From Eubacteriales Family XIII. Incertae Sedis bacterium (GTDB taxonomy: Bacteria > Bacillota > Clostridia > Peptostreptococcales > Anaerovoracaceae): a DNA stretch of 12,673 nt. The notes under the pieces are model-generated. The model worked only from the letters and a program-made list of their open reading frames with translations, did no database searches and had not been told where the DNA came from. Position 1 is the first letter of the stretch; each line of letters starts with the position of its first letter. Of the stretch, positions 1-6,660 are shown piece after piece. Location of the stretch: the NCBI GenBank assembly GCA_031257215.1, contig JAIRPC010000142.1, forward strand, positions 1 to 12,673. The letters are read 5' to 3'. The translations under genes were made by a program, and so were the position numbers.

Positions 1-95
1 CGCTCATATTCGACATGGTGCCAATGTCGCTCGAAGAAGTTTTCATTTACGAATTGGGAGGTGACAGCGATGTTACATATACCATCATTGGATGA
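1..95 (+). CDS. ABC transporter ATP-binding protein, C-terminal end (partial)
   Basis: Only the last 30 codons are visible, read in frame 3 from the left edge to a TGA at 93-95. The translation contains MSLEEVFIYELGG, which resembles the C-terminal end typical of ABC exporter ATPases, where a SLEE(I/V)F motif follows the nucleotide-binding fold. The Walker motifs and signature would lie outside the window. The reading frame overlaps the start of the next gene by 26 bases if that gene begins at 70, so the two are almost certainly co-transcribed and translationally coupled. The assignment rests on this short motif plus the permease next door, and the substrate cannot be inferred. Confidence 0.75.
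   Translation, partial: LIFDMVPMSLEEVFIYELGGDSDVTYTIIG
56..64 (+). promoter_or_regulatory. Shine-Dalgarno that fixes the permease start at 70
   Basis: A near-consensus GGGAGGTGA ends five bases before the ATG at 70-72. A GTG at 61 in the same frame lies inside this ribosome binding site and so cannot be the start it serves. The site is within the coding end of the upstream ATPase gene, which fits translational coupling. Confidence 0.75.
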
Positions 96-2139
96 TAATA
101 GAATAACTGGAACAGATGCAGTGCAGTCTGCGGATCCGCCCGCGCCGGTCAGAGGAAAAGGCGCGTTAGGCCGCCACGTCTCTCGCGCACTGGTGCGCGA
201 GAATATCAGGCGCTATTGGCCGATAGGGCTGGTTGCCCTGCTCGTGTATGTCGTTATTGGGGTTATCCCCGAAATGATTGCGGCACAGTACAGCAGTGCT
301 GACATTGGTGACTCCGGAATCACCTTTTCGTCAGGCATCTCCGTTTTAGGGTTCGGGACAATAGGCATTATCACCTCCGTCATCTCAGCCGTGGCGGTGT
401 TCAGGTACCTGCATTCGCCCGCGCGGCTGACTACGGTACACTCCTTTCCCGTCAGCAGGGCAACGCATTTCATCAGCAATTTCCTCTCGGGGCTTGCCCT
501 GTCGCTGGCGCCGTTCCTGATCAGCTCGTTGGCGGTGCTTGCCGTCGTACATGATACACGCTTGGTGGAGGACTGGGGGAAATGGGCACTGCAAGTGTGC
601 GTGATAATATTGTTCACATACGCGGTGTCGGTGCTTGCGGGCATGGTGACGGGCAACGCGCCCATGCATATTATCACCGCGCTATTCTTCAACTTCGCGT
701 GGATGATACTGTATTTTTTCGTGGTGGCGCAGATTAAGACAGGGCTGTTCGGGCTTGATTTTGGCGACAATTCTTATGACTCCGTCTCCTATCTGCACCC
801 GATGGCATACTTCCAGGCAAACAGGATGGAGGTTGCGTCCTATCCGCTCGCGCCGGGCTTGGCCGCGTACCTCTTGATAGCGTTAGGAGCTTTGGCACTG
901 GCGTATTTCCTGTATCGTGCTTTCAGGTCTGAGCGGTCAGGCGAGTCCATCACATCCCGCCCCGTCGAATATATCTTCGTGTTTATAGCCGCTTTCGTTG
1001 GCATGTTTATAGGCGAGATAGTGCTTGGGTTTGACGGCTTTGATGTGTACCCCGAGCGGGATCCGATGACTTATGTTTCGCCGTACGCCATCCTTGGGGC
1101 GGTGCTGGGCGCGGTGATCGCGTTTGTGGTAGCTATGATGATAGTCCGCAGGAGTGCGCGGGTGTTCACCCTGGCAGCCCTGCGCAGGTTTGGCATATTC
1201 GCGGTGGCCGCGGCGGTATTAATGGTATGTACGCTGACGAATATAACAGGCATGGAAACGCGCGTGCCGAACGCCGCGGAGGTGAAGACGGGCGCGGTCA
1301 GCATCGATTGGGCCATGCTTGCGCCGTATAAGGGCGGGCTCAATGAGGGTTTTGGGCTGAGTTATTATATCCCTGTCAGCGGCGACAGCGATTTGGCCGC
1401 GCTTGCACAGCTTCACAGGGAGGCGCTGAAAGACAAAGCATATATTCTCGATTTGCCGTCCTGGGATAGTGATTATGAATCTAGCCGCTACGTAAAATTC
1501 GCGTATGGGCTGAAAAACGGCTCGCGGGAGTCGCGCTCATATGAGTTGGCGGCAAAATATCTGCAAAACAGCAACACCTATGCGAGGCTGATGTCCTCCA
1601 AGTCCGTAAAGGAGTATTTCGCGATAAAGAACCTGCTCGGCTACGAGTCCTTGGATATGCCCTATATAGGCTACCGTACCTTTTTATACGAAGATTATGC
1701 TGACTATGTGACGCCCGACACGGACGTGCGCGACAAGCTGACGCCCGAAGCGCTGAAAGAGCTTGCGGCCTGCCTTGACGAGGACTATATGGCGATGAGC
1801 GCGAACGACATGAAGGACGCGGGGGAGGATCTGTTCATTCTGAAAATGGTGTCTACCCGCCCCGCTGGCACATATTATCAATACGCCGACTACGCGCTGT
1901 CGGGCGAGGGCGAATCGTTGCGCTCATATAGGAAGAATTCCGAGATTACCGAGTTTGGAATCCCGTATCACGTCACGCAAAAGAGCGCCAAGACCATAGC
2001 GTGGCTGAAAGAGAAGGGCATCTACGACAGCATTGTCAAAAGTGCCGCGGAGATAAAAAAGGAAGCGGAGCGCGCAAAAGTGGTGATCTACGAAGGCAAA
2101 GACGCCGAAACAACGGTCGAACCGGTATATCCGGAATAG
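70..2139 (+). CDS. ABC transporter permease with large C-terminal domain (DUF6449-like)
   Basis: This 689-residue protein is probably the membrane half of an ABC exporter whose ATPase ends just upstream. I count about nine hydrophobic segments, near residues 51-68, 97-113, 137-161, 174-192, 199-222, 263-284, 301-320, 337-359 and 371-390. A short, polar N-terminus (residues 1-48) precedes the first. The stretch LHSPARLTTVHSFPVSR (114-130), just after the second hydrophobic segment, resembles the conserved HSLPVTR-type motif of Clostridial ABC-2-like permeases. After the last membrane segment, at NITGMETRVPNAAEVK (391-406), comes a soluble domain of about 290 residues. It is rich in Tyr, Asp and Lys and has no hydrophobic segment. 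That architecture and the ITGxExxVP junction match my recollection of permeases annotated with DUF6449; this is recalled, not searched. The start at 70 is chosen from its ribosome binding site. The substrate is unknown. The gene converges on radA, and no good plus-strand terminator is visible after its stop. Confidence 0.8.
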   Translation: MLHIPSLDDNRITGTDAVQSADPPAPVRGKGALGRHVSRALVRENIRRYWPIGLVALLVYVVIGVIPEMIAAQYSSADIGDSGITFSSGISVLGFGTIGIITSVISAVAVFRYLHSPARLTTVHSFPVSRATHFISNFLSGLALSLAPFLISSLAVLAVVHDTRLVEDWGKWALQVCVIILFTYAVSVLAGMVTGNAPMHIITALFFNFAWMILYFFVVAQIKTGLFGLDFGDNSYDSVSYLHPMAYFQANRMEVASYPLAPGLAAYLLIALGALALAYFLYRAFRSERSGESITSRPVEYIFVFIAAFVGMFIGEIVLGFDGFDVYPERDPMTYVSPYAILGAVLGAVIAFVVAMMIVRRSARVFTLAALRRFGIFAVAAAVLMVCTLTNITGMETRVPNAAEVKTGAVSIDWAMLAPYKGGLNEGFGLSYYIPVSGDSDLAALAQLHREALKDKAYILDLPSWDSDYESSRYVKFAYGLKNGSRESRSYELAAKYLQNSNTYARLMSSKSVKEYFAIKNLLGYESLDMPYIGYRTFLYEDYADYVTPDTDVRDKLTPEALKELAACLDEDYMAMSANDMKDAGEDLFILKMVSTRPAGTYYQYADYALSGEGESLRSYRKNSEITEFGIPYHVTQKSAKTIAWLKEKGIYDSIVKSAAEIKKEAERAKVVIYEGKDAETTVEPVYPE

Positions 2140-2143
2140 GCAA

Positions 2144-2176
2144 TAACAAAAGGCGGGCACCGCGAAAGTTCCCGCC
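2144..2176 (-). terminator. Distal terminator of the radA operon
   Basis: On the minus strand a 6-bp GGCGGG/CCCGCC stem (2152-2157 with 2171-2176, 13-base loop) is followed directly by TTTTGTTATT. The T-run lies only on the minus-strand exit side, so it terminates leftward transcription. It is the second of two in series and probably acts as a backup. Confidence 0.7.
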
Positions 2177-2181
2177 TGCCG

Positions 2182-2215
2182 ATATAAAACGCCAGCAACG
2201 CGCGCGCGGCTGGCG
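2182..2215 (-). terminator. Proximal terminator of the radA operon
   Basis: Eight bases after the radA stop codon, a perfect 7-bp stem CGCCAGC/GCTGGCG (2190-2196 with 2209-2215) encloses a 12-base CG-alternating loop. On the minus strand it is followed by TTTTATAT. This is a classic intrinsic terminator for leftward transcription. On the plus strand no T-run follows, so it would not stop the permease message well. Confidence 0.75.
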
Positions 2216-2222
2216 GAGGGTG

Positions 2223-3704
2223 TTATTCGTTGGTTTTCAACGCGGCTACGGCTTCCGCTATTGTGGCCGCTGGGATGGCTTTTGCTTCCTTGGAGGCCAG
2301 CTTGGCGGCGTTTTTCTTCGGGAGGATTAGCCGCGTGAAGCCCAGGCGCGCGGCCTCTGACGCTATCTTGTCCGCGCCCCTGACGGAGCGCAGCTCGCCC
2401 GTCAGCCCTATCTCGCCTATGGCGCAGGTCTGCGGCGGCACGGGGATGCCCTTTGCCGAGGAATATATGGCGAGCGCCACGGCCAGATCCACGGATGTCC
2501 CCTCGGGCCTGATGCCGCCGACCACGTTCACGTATACATCCTTTGCCGACAGATCCACTCCCGCCTTGCGTTCCAGCACGGCGATGATCATGTTCAGGCG
2601 GGCCAGCTCTATGCCTATCGCCGTCCTGCGCGGGAAGCCCACGCCGCCCGCCGCCGTCAGCGCCTGTATTTCGAGCAGCAGGGGGCGCGTCCCCTCGTAG
2701 ACGGCCGTGGCGATCGCCCCCTCCGTTGCTTCGCCCATATCGTCCAACAGCGTGCCGGACAGGTTCTGTATTTCAAGCAGGCCCTCCTCCGCCATCTCAA
2801 AAGCCCCTATCTCGCTCGTTGTGCCGAAGCGGTTTTTCTGTGCGCGGAGTATGCGTATGTCCTGTGTACGGTCGCCCGCGAACAGAAGCACGCAGTCCAC
2901 CAGATGCTCAATGACCTTGGGCCCCGCCAGCTCGCCCGCCTTGGTGACGTGCGCTACTATGAACACGGGGATGTCGGACAGCTTTGCCAACCCCATCAGT
3001 TCGTTGGTGCATGCCCTTATCTGCGAAACGCTTCCCGCCGCCGACTCGATATAGTCCGTATACATGGTTTGGATCGAGTCGATGATCAGGAACACGGGCT
3101 TGATGTCCTGGATATGCGCCAGTATGCTTTCGATATTGGTTTCGGAGAGTATGTACAGGTTTTCAGGAACCCCCTGGCCACCCTGTGACAGCCTGTCAGC
3201 GCGGAGCTTTATCTGTTCGGCGGATTCCTCGCCCGACACATAGAGAACCGCGCCTCGCGACGCGGCAAGGCGCACGGCGGCCTGCAATATCAGCGTGGAC
3301 TTGCCTATGCCAGGCTCCCCCGCGATCAGGGTCAGCGAGCCAGCGACGAGGCCGCCGCCGAGCACACGGTCCAGTTCGGAGATACCAGTCGGCGCGCGCC
3401 CGCCGTGCGCTGACGAATCCACCGAGCGCAGGCGCACAGGACCGTGCGCCCGGCCGCCGCCCAAACCGCCCGAGCCAAGCGACCCCCCCGCGCCAGCGCC
3501 AAAGCCGCCCGAACCGCCCGAGCCACCAAGGGCGGCGGCGCGCCTTGCCGCTCCGGCAGAACCCCCGATACCCTTCGCGACACCCGCGGGTCTGACGCGC
3601 TCCTCGACGAAGCTGTTCCACGCGCCGCAGACACATTGCCCCATCCACTTGGGGCTCTCATGGCCGCACTCCTGGCAAACGAAAACCGTGTCGCGCTTAG
3701 CCAT
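2223..3704 (-). CDS. radA: DNA repair protein RadA (RecA-like ATPase with Lon-like domain)
   Basis: RadA (Sms) is a hexameric helicase-like ATPase that helps process branched recombination intermediates, alongside RecA. The 493-residue product shows the full family order. A zinc finger lies at residues 10-27 (C10, C13, C24, C26). The Walker A motif GEPGIGKST is at 129-137 and Walker B VFLIIDS at 204-210. The RadA-specific KNRFG motif is at 290-294, and the C-terminal Lon-protease-like domain runs from about 330 to 493, including GGIRPEGTSVDLAVALA. Two features are odd. The second zinc-binding pair is CVC, one residue shorter than the usual CxxC. In addition, residues 47-86 form a Gly/Ala/Ser-rich linker, which makes the protein about 30 residues longer than the 460 or so of well-known RadAs. 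The start at 3704 matches the family MAKRDTVFVCxxC start. A GGGGAAG ribosome site lies nine bases upstream, inside the histidine kinase gene, whose stop overlaps this start by 8 bases. Two terminators follow the gene. Confidence 0.95.
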   Translation of the reverse strand: MAKRDTVFVCQECGHESPKWMGQCVCGAWNSFVEERVRPAGVAKGIGGSAGAARRAAALGGSGGSGGFGAGAGGSLGSGGLGGGRAHGPVRLRSVDSSAHGGRAPTGISELDRVLGGGLVAGSLTLIAGEPGIGKSTLILQAAVRLAASRGAVLYVSGEESAEQIKLRADRLSQGGQGVPENLYILSETNIESILAHIQDIKPVFLIIDSIQTMYTDYIESAAGSVSQIRACTNELMGLAKLSDIPVFIVAHVTKAGELAGPKVIEHLVDCVLLFAGDRTQDIRILRAQKNRFGTTSEIGAFEMAEEGLLEIQNLSGTLLDDMGEATEGAIATAVYEGTRPLLLEIQALTAAGGVGFPRRTAIGIELARLNMIIAVLERKAGVDLSAKDVYVNVVGGIRPEGTSVDLAVALAIYSSAKGIPVPPQTCAIGEIGLTGELRSVRGADKIASEAARLGFTRLILPKKNAAKLASKEAKAIPAATIAEAVAALKTNE

Positions 3705-5724
3705 CAGAGTGTTCTTCCCCGTCGCCGGCAACAGCGCCATCAGCGGAAGCGGTGCGCCCCTCGCCAGTTATTTCATTATCTTGCTTATTATCCCAGGCAG
3801 CCCCCTGACCGCCCGTAGCCCCATGAACCTCAGTAGCCTCCCGATCGCCAGCACCCCCATGCACCTCAGCACCCCCCTGACCGCCAGCACCCCCCAGTGC
3901 GCCGCCCTCGCCATTCGCGCCATCCTCCCGTGAACCCTCGCCGTCGTAATCTGCCATCTCGTCTTCCGTCGGCTTCTTTATCTCGAACCAGAACGTGCTG
4001 CCTTTTTTCAGCGCGGACTCCACGCCGAAATTCGCGCCGTGCAGCAGCAGTATCTGCTTCACGATCGACAGCCCCAGGCCCGTGCTGTTCGCGCGCTTGT
4101 AGTTCGTGCTGGCGCGGTAATAGCGCTCCCAGATGTATTTCAGATCCTTCTTCGTTATGCCTATGCCGTGATCCGAAACCTCGCACCTGACATAATTCGG
4201 CTCATCGAACATCTTGACCTCCACCGTGCGGTCGCGCCCGCTGTACTTGAACGCGTTCGACACGAGGTTGTTTATGACCTGCGTCAGCCGCTCGGAGTCA
4301 GCGCGTATGACGCCGCTGCCGCTCGAAATGAACACGAGCTTGAATCCCTCTTTCTCTACAAAGCCGACATAGGCTTGCAGGGTGTTCTCGATCAGCTCTT
4401 TCAGCGAGAATGTCGTGAGCGATATCTCCTGGACGCCCGACTGCATGCGCGAGATTTCGAGGAAGTCCGTGACCAGCTTGTTCAGCCGCCCCGCCTCGTC
4501 TATGATGACCTGCAAATGCGCGTTGCGCTTTTCGGGGTCGCCGCCCGACAGGTCGTGGATCATCTCCGCGTATGACGTTATCATGGTGAGCGGCGTCCTC
4601 AGGTCGTGGCTCACGTTCGCTATCACGTCCTTCTGCAAGTTATCGCTCTTCGCCAGTTCGAGCGACGTGTAGGTCAGCGTGTCCGCCAGCTTCGTCAGCT
4701 CCGAGTACTGGCCCCCGTCGAACACAATGCCGTACTCGCCCTCGCCGAGCCGCTCCGCCGACTTCGTAATGTTTTCGATAGGCTCGGATATCCTGCGCGA
4801 GATGAGGAACGAGATCATGAACGCCATGAGCATGGCGATAATGGTGATGTAGATGAGCTGGCTTTGCAGTATGTCCATAGTGGACTGTATGGGGTAGAGC
4901 GGCGAGAATATGTACAGCACGTTGCGGTCGCCAGCCTTGGACGTGAGGTAGGCGGCGTATTCGAGCGTGATCAGCTCGGTCTTGGGGTCGGTCACCTGCT
5001 TCGTGAACGCCGTGTCCCCGCTGGCCACCAGTTGCTTGTGCAGGTTCTCTATCTCCGCGCGGTAGACGCTCGGCGAAAGGTGAGGGGTGGATTTGACATC
5101 CGCCAGGGTCGTGTCTTCCAGCTTCTGTGCCGCCGCCTCGTCGGGCACGGGCGCGGTGCCATCTGCCGCGGCTTCTGCGTTCGCGGCATCAACCACGCCG
5201 CCGTCCGCAGTATAGGCGGTCATGTCTGACACCGCGGTATCGCCTATTTCCGTGCCGCCGATCTCGCCCGAGGGGCTTTCGCTACCCGCTGCCGAGCTAT
5301 CGGCAGAGCCGTCGCCCGCCGCCGCTCCGGCATCCGCGCCCGAATCGCCGCCAGCACCCTGCGCGTCCGACACAGCGCCGTCAGAAACCGCCCCGCTGCC
5401 GGGATCGCTGTTGCCCGACTGTTCGCTGTCGAGGTTGATGTCGGGTATGTATATCGGTATCCCGTTCTCGGTCTGGATTTCGATATACATATCGTTCGTT
5501 TGGTATATCTCGCGTAGCTGCCCGCGTATCTCCGAAAACTCCCCCGTTTCGTAAAGCGTCTGGATATTCTGTGCCGCGTTCTCCGTCTCGCGGATCTTCA
5601 TGTCCTGATAATAATTGTTGATGAAAATAACCTGCAGGCACCAGAGGATGGCAAGCACGATCCCCGCGAACAGGAGGAAATATGTCCATAGCTTGAATTT
5701 AAGGCTTTTCGGGTCTATGCTCAC
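3697..5724 (-). CDS. Membrane sensor histidine kinase with low-complexity sensor loop and tail
   Basis: This 675-residue class I sensor kinase is paired with the OmpR-type regulator 32 bases upstream. TM1 is at about 12-36 and an extracytoplasmic region spans 37-288. TM2 is at about 289-309, HAMP at about 308-360, and the H-box SHDLRTPLT puts the phosphorylated His at residue 373. The catalytic domain has the N-box NNLVSN (485-490), the G1 box DHGIGI (518-523), an F-box near IWERYYR and the G2 box TGLGLSIVKQI (548-558). All the residues needed for activity are present. Unusual parts are an Ala/Asp/Gly/Ser-rich stretch at about 99-200 inside the sensor domain, and a Gly-rich C-terminal tail at about 597-675 with 12-residue repeats. 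Translation starts at a GTG with AGGA eight bases upstream; I see no better ATG. The last 8 bases overlap the radA start. The signal sensed is unknown. Confidence 0.93.
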   Translation of the reverse strand: MSIDPKSLKFKLWTYFLLFAGIVLAILWCLQVIFINNYYQDMKIRETENAAQNIQTLYETGEFSEIRGQLREIYQTNDMYIEIQTENGIPIYIPDINLDSEQSGNSDPGSGAVSDGAVSDAQGAGGDSGADAGAAAGDGSADSSAAGSESPSGEIGGTEIGDTAVSDMTAYTADGGVVDAANAEAAADGTAPVPDEAAAQKLEDTTLADVKSTPHLSPSVYRAEIENLHKQLVASGDTAFTKQVTDPKTELITLEYAAYLTSKAGDRNVLYIFSPLYPIQSTMDILQSQLIYITIIAMLMAFMISFLISRRISEPIENITKSAERLGEGEYGIVFDGGQYSELTKLADTLTYTSLELAKSDNLQKDVIANVSHDLRTPLTMITSYAEMIHDLSGGDPEKRNAHLQVIIDEAGRLNKLVTDFLEISRMQSGVQEISLTTFSLKELIENTLQAYVGFVEKEGFKLVFISSGSGVIRADSERLTQVINNLVSNAFKYSGRDRTVEVKMFDEPNYVRCEVSDHGIGITKKDLKYIWERYYRASTNYKRANSTGLGLSIVKQILLLHGANFGVESALKKGSTFWFEIKKPTEDEMADYDGEGSREDGANGEGGALGGAGGQGGAEVHGGAGDREATEVHGATGGQGAAWDNKQDNEITGEGRTASADGAVAGDGEEHSDG
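3787..3894 (-). repeat. Three imperfect 36-bp (12-residue) tandem repeats in kinase tail
   Basis: Residues 611-646 of the kinase fall into three 12-residue blocks. Block one is GGAGGQGGAEVH and block two is its close variant ending in ATEVH. Block three returns to the GGQGA core before diverging to AWDN. The period is a multiple of three, so copy-number change would keep the frame. The repeats lie C-terminal to the ATPase domain, where most kinases simply end. Confidence 0.75.
5125..5430 (-). other. Low-complexity Ala/Asp/Gly/Ser insertion in kinase sensor domain
   Basis: Kinase residues about 99-200 are almost entirely Ala, Gly, Ser, Asp, Glu and Thr, with net negative charge and no hydrophobic core pattern. 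They separate two normal-looking sensor segments: residues 37-98 before, and 205-288 after, which end at TM2. The stretch is predicted to be disordered and outside the membrane. Whether it is a spacer through the wall or a regulatory element cannot be told from sequence. Confidence 0.7.
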
Positions 5725-5756
5725 TGCTTTGTCCTATGCCGATCCGGCCGCGCCTT

Positions 5757-6425
5757 TCAGGCTTCAAATTTGTAGCCGACGCCCCTGAGGGTGGTGATCT
5801 TGTCGCGGTACGGCCCGAGGTTGTTGCGCAGGTTTTTTATATGGGTGTCTATCGTGCGGTCGTCGCCGAAATAGTCGTAGCCCCAGATGTCCTGCAAGAG
5901 CTTGTCCCGCGAAAGCGCTATGCCCTTGTTCTGCGCGAGGTAGAACAACAGCTCGTATTCCTTCGGGGTCAGCTCCACCGCCGCCCCGTCCACATGCACC
6001 GACCGCGCGGGTATGTCTATTTCAAGCCCGTCGAAAATGAGCCGCGTCCCCGCGTCCTCGGCCGGCGCGCGCCGCGCGAGGATAACGCCGACCCGCGCCA
6101 TCAGCTCCTTCGGGCTAAACGGCTTGACCATGTAGTCGTCCGCCCCTATCTCAAAGCCAAACAGTTTGTCGTACTCCTCTCCCCTCGCCGACAGCATTAT
6201 CACCGGGATGTCCTTAAATTCCCGTATGGCCTTCACCGCAGAGAAACCGTCGAGCTTCGGCATCATCACGTCCATCACGATGATGTCGAAATCCTCCTCC
6301 CTGCATATCTCCACCGCGTCCATGCCGTCCTCGGCCTCGGACACCTCGAAGCCGTTGAACTCCGCGTACTCGCGTATGACCTCGCGTATTTTCTGTTCGT
6401 CGTCCACTATCAAAAGCCTGCTCAT
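5757..6425 (-). CDS. OmpR/PhoB-family response regulator
   Basis: This 222-residue transcriptional regulator is activated by phosphotransfer from the adjacent kinase. The receiver domain covers residues 1-118. It has the acidic pocket D8-D9, phosphoacceptor D52 in VMDVMMPKLDG, switch residue S79 and K101 in the VKPFSPKEL motif. A winged-helix DNA-binding domain follows at about 127-222, with LTPKEYELLFYLAQN (152-166) and the recognition-helix region DDRTIDTHIKNLRNNLG (188-204). It closes on the usual LRGVGYKFEA. The start at 6425 gives the canonical MSRLLIVDDE N-terminus and has GGAGGG five bases upstream; an in-frame ATG at 6500 would add 25 residues unlike the family. It is the first gene of the operon with the kinase and radA. 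An inverted repeat and a promoter-like pair lie upstream, so autoregulation is plausible. It is divergent from the giant surface-protein gene. Confidence 0.95.
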   Translation of the reverse strand: MSRLLIVDDEQKIREVIREYAEFNGFEVSEAEDGMDAVEICREEDFDIIVMDVMMPKLDGFSAVKAIREFKDIPVIMLSARGEEYDKLFGFEIGADDYMVKPFSPKELMARVGVILARRAPAEDAGTRLIFDGLEIDIPARSVHVDGAAVELTPKEYELLFYLAQNKGIALSRDKLLQDIWGYDYFGDDRTIDTHIKNLRNNLGPYRDKITTLRGVGYKFEA

Positions 6426-6444
6426 GCTTCCCTCCATTCTGTTT

Positions 6445-6467
6445 GGAAACAACCTATCGTTGTTTCC
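6445..6467 (-). promoter_or_regulatory. Perfect 9-bp inverted repeat in response-regulator leader
   Basis: GGAAACAAC (6445-6453) and its exact complement GTTGTTTCC (6459-6467) flank a 5-base centre. The element lies 20 bases upstream of the response-regulator ATG and just above its ribosome site. If transcription starts near 6505, as the promoter call suggests, it is transcribed and could fold as a hairpin in the 5' leader. As DNA it could equally be an operator. Confidence 0.65.
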
Positions 6468-6509
6468 GCGGCGGCCAAAGGCCCAAACAGCCCTGCCCAT
6501 GGCTACCCA

Positions 6510-6548
6510 AAATCATATCACAATGGCGTGGCTTATTACAAATCATAT
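6510..6548. repeat. Direct repeat AAATCATAT over the leftward promoter
   Basis: The 9-mer AAATCATAT occurs at 6510-6518 and again at 6540-6548, exactly 30 bases apart. One copy overlaps the predicted -10 and the other abuts the -35 of the leftward promoter. The spacing is about three helical turns. It could be a pair of binding sites for the response regulator, which belongs to a family that often binds direct repeats, but chance is possible in AT-rich DNA. Confidence 0.4.
6512..6541 (-). promoter_or_regulatory. Predicted promoter of the response regulator-kinase-radA operon
   Basis: On the minus strand a TTGTAA -35-like box (6536-6541) is followed by an 18-base spacer and TATGAT (6512-6517). 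The -10 is preceded by TG one base away, giving an extended -10. The predicted start near 6505 leaves a leader of about 80 bases before the ATG at 6425. The -10 is a good match and the -35 only moderate. Confidence 0.55.
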
Positions 6549-6590
6549 TTGCGCGATTTCCAAAACTGCGTTTTGGTGTGTGTTGCGCGA
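6549..6590. promoter_or_regulatory. Operator-like dyad flanked by direct repeats
   Basis: A perfect inverted repeat CCAAAAC/GTTTTGG (6560-6566 with 6570-6576, 3-base centre) lies midway between two copies of TTGCGCGA at 6549-6556 and 6583-6590. The second copy overlaps the -35 region of the rightward promoter-like pair. The arrangement sits between two divergent transcription units and looks like a regulator-binding region. Which protein binds is unknown. Confidence 0.5.
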
Positions 6591-6609
6591 AAAGAAAATA
6601 TGGTAAAAT
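6583..6609 (+). promoter_or_regulatory. Predicted promoter of the giant surface-protein gene
   Basis: TAAAAT at 6604-6609 is preceded by TG one base away, forming an extended -10. The best -35-like sequences are weak: TTGCGC at 6583 with a 15-base spacer, or TGTTGC at 6581 with 17. A weak -35 would suit an activator-dependent promoter. The predicted start near 6616 gives a leader of about 105 bases. Confidence 0.4.
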
Positions 6610-6621
6610 TGAAAAGATTGA

Positions 6622-6660
6622 GGCAAGCAAGCGCTGGTTTCCTGGCGTTTGCTTTGTGCC
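6622..6660 (+). promoter_or_regulatory. Leader stem-loop upstream of the giant gene
   Basis: AGCAAGCGC (6626-6634) pairs with GCGTTTGCT (6645-6653) over nine positions with one G-U pair and a 10-base loop. GGCA (6622-6625) and TGCC (6657-6660) can extend the stem past a small bulge. A weaker stem follows at 6666-6678. With transcription starting near 6616, the first hairpin would be almost at the 5' end of the message. No T-run follows, so it is not a terminator, and I do not recognise a known riboswitch. Confidence 0.45.

Noticed and set aside
3705..3740. RadA start at 3740
   Set aside because: It adds 12 residues not found in the family. The start at 3704 gives the standard RadA N-terminus directly before the zinc finger.
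3295..3933. Plus-strand frame opposite the RadA start and kinase tail
   Set aside because: It is Pro/Ser/Ala-rich because it mirrors the Gly-rich linker and tail codons; there is no ribosome site or family motif.
6426..6500. Response-regulator start at 6500
   Set aside because: The added 25 residues do not resemble the family, run through the inverted repeat and would begin only about 5 bases after the predicted transcription start.
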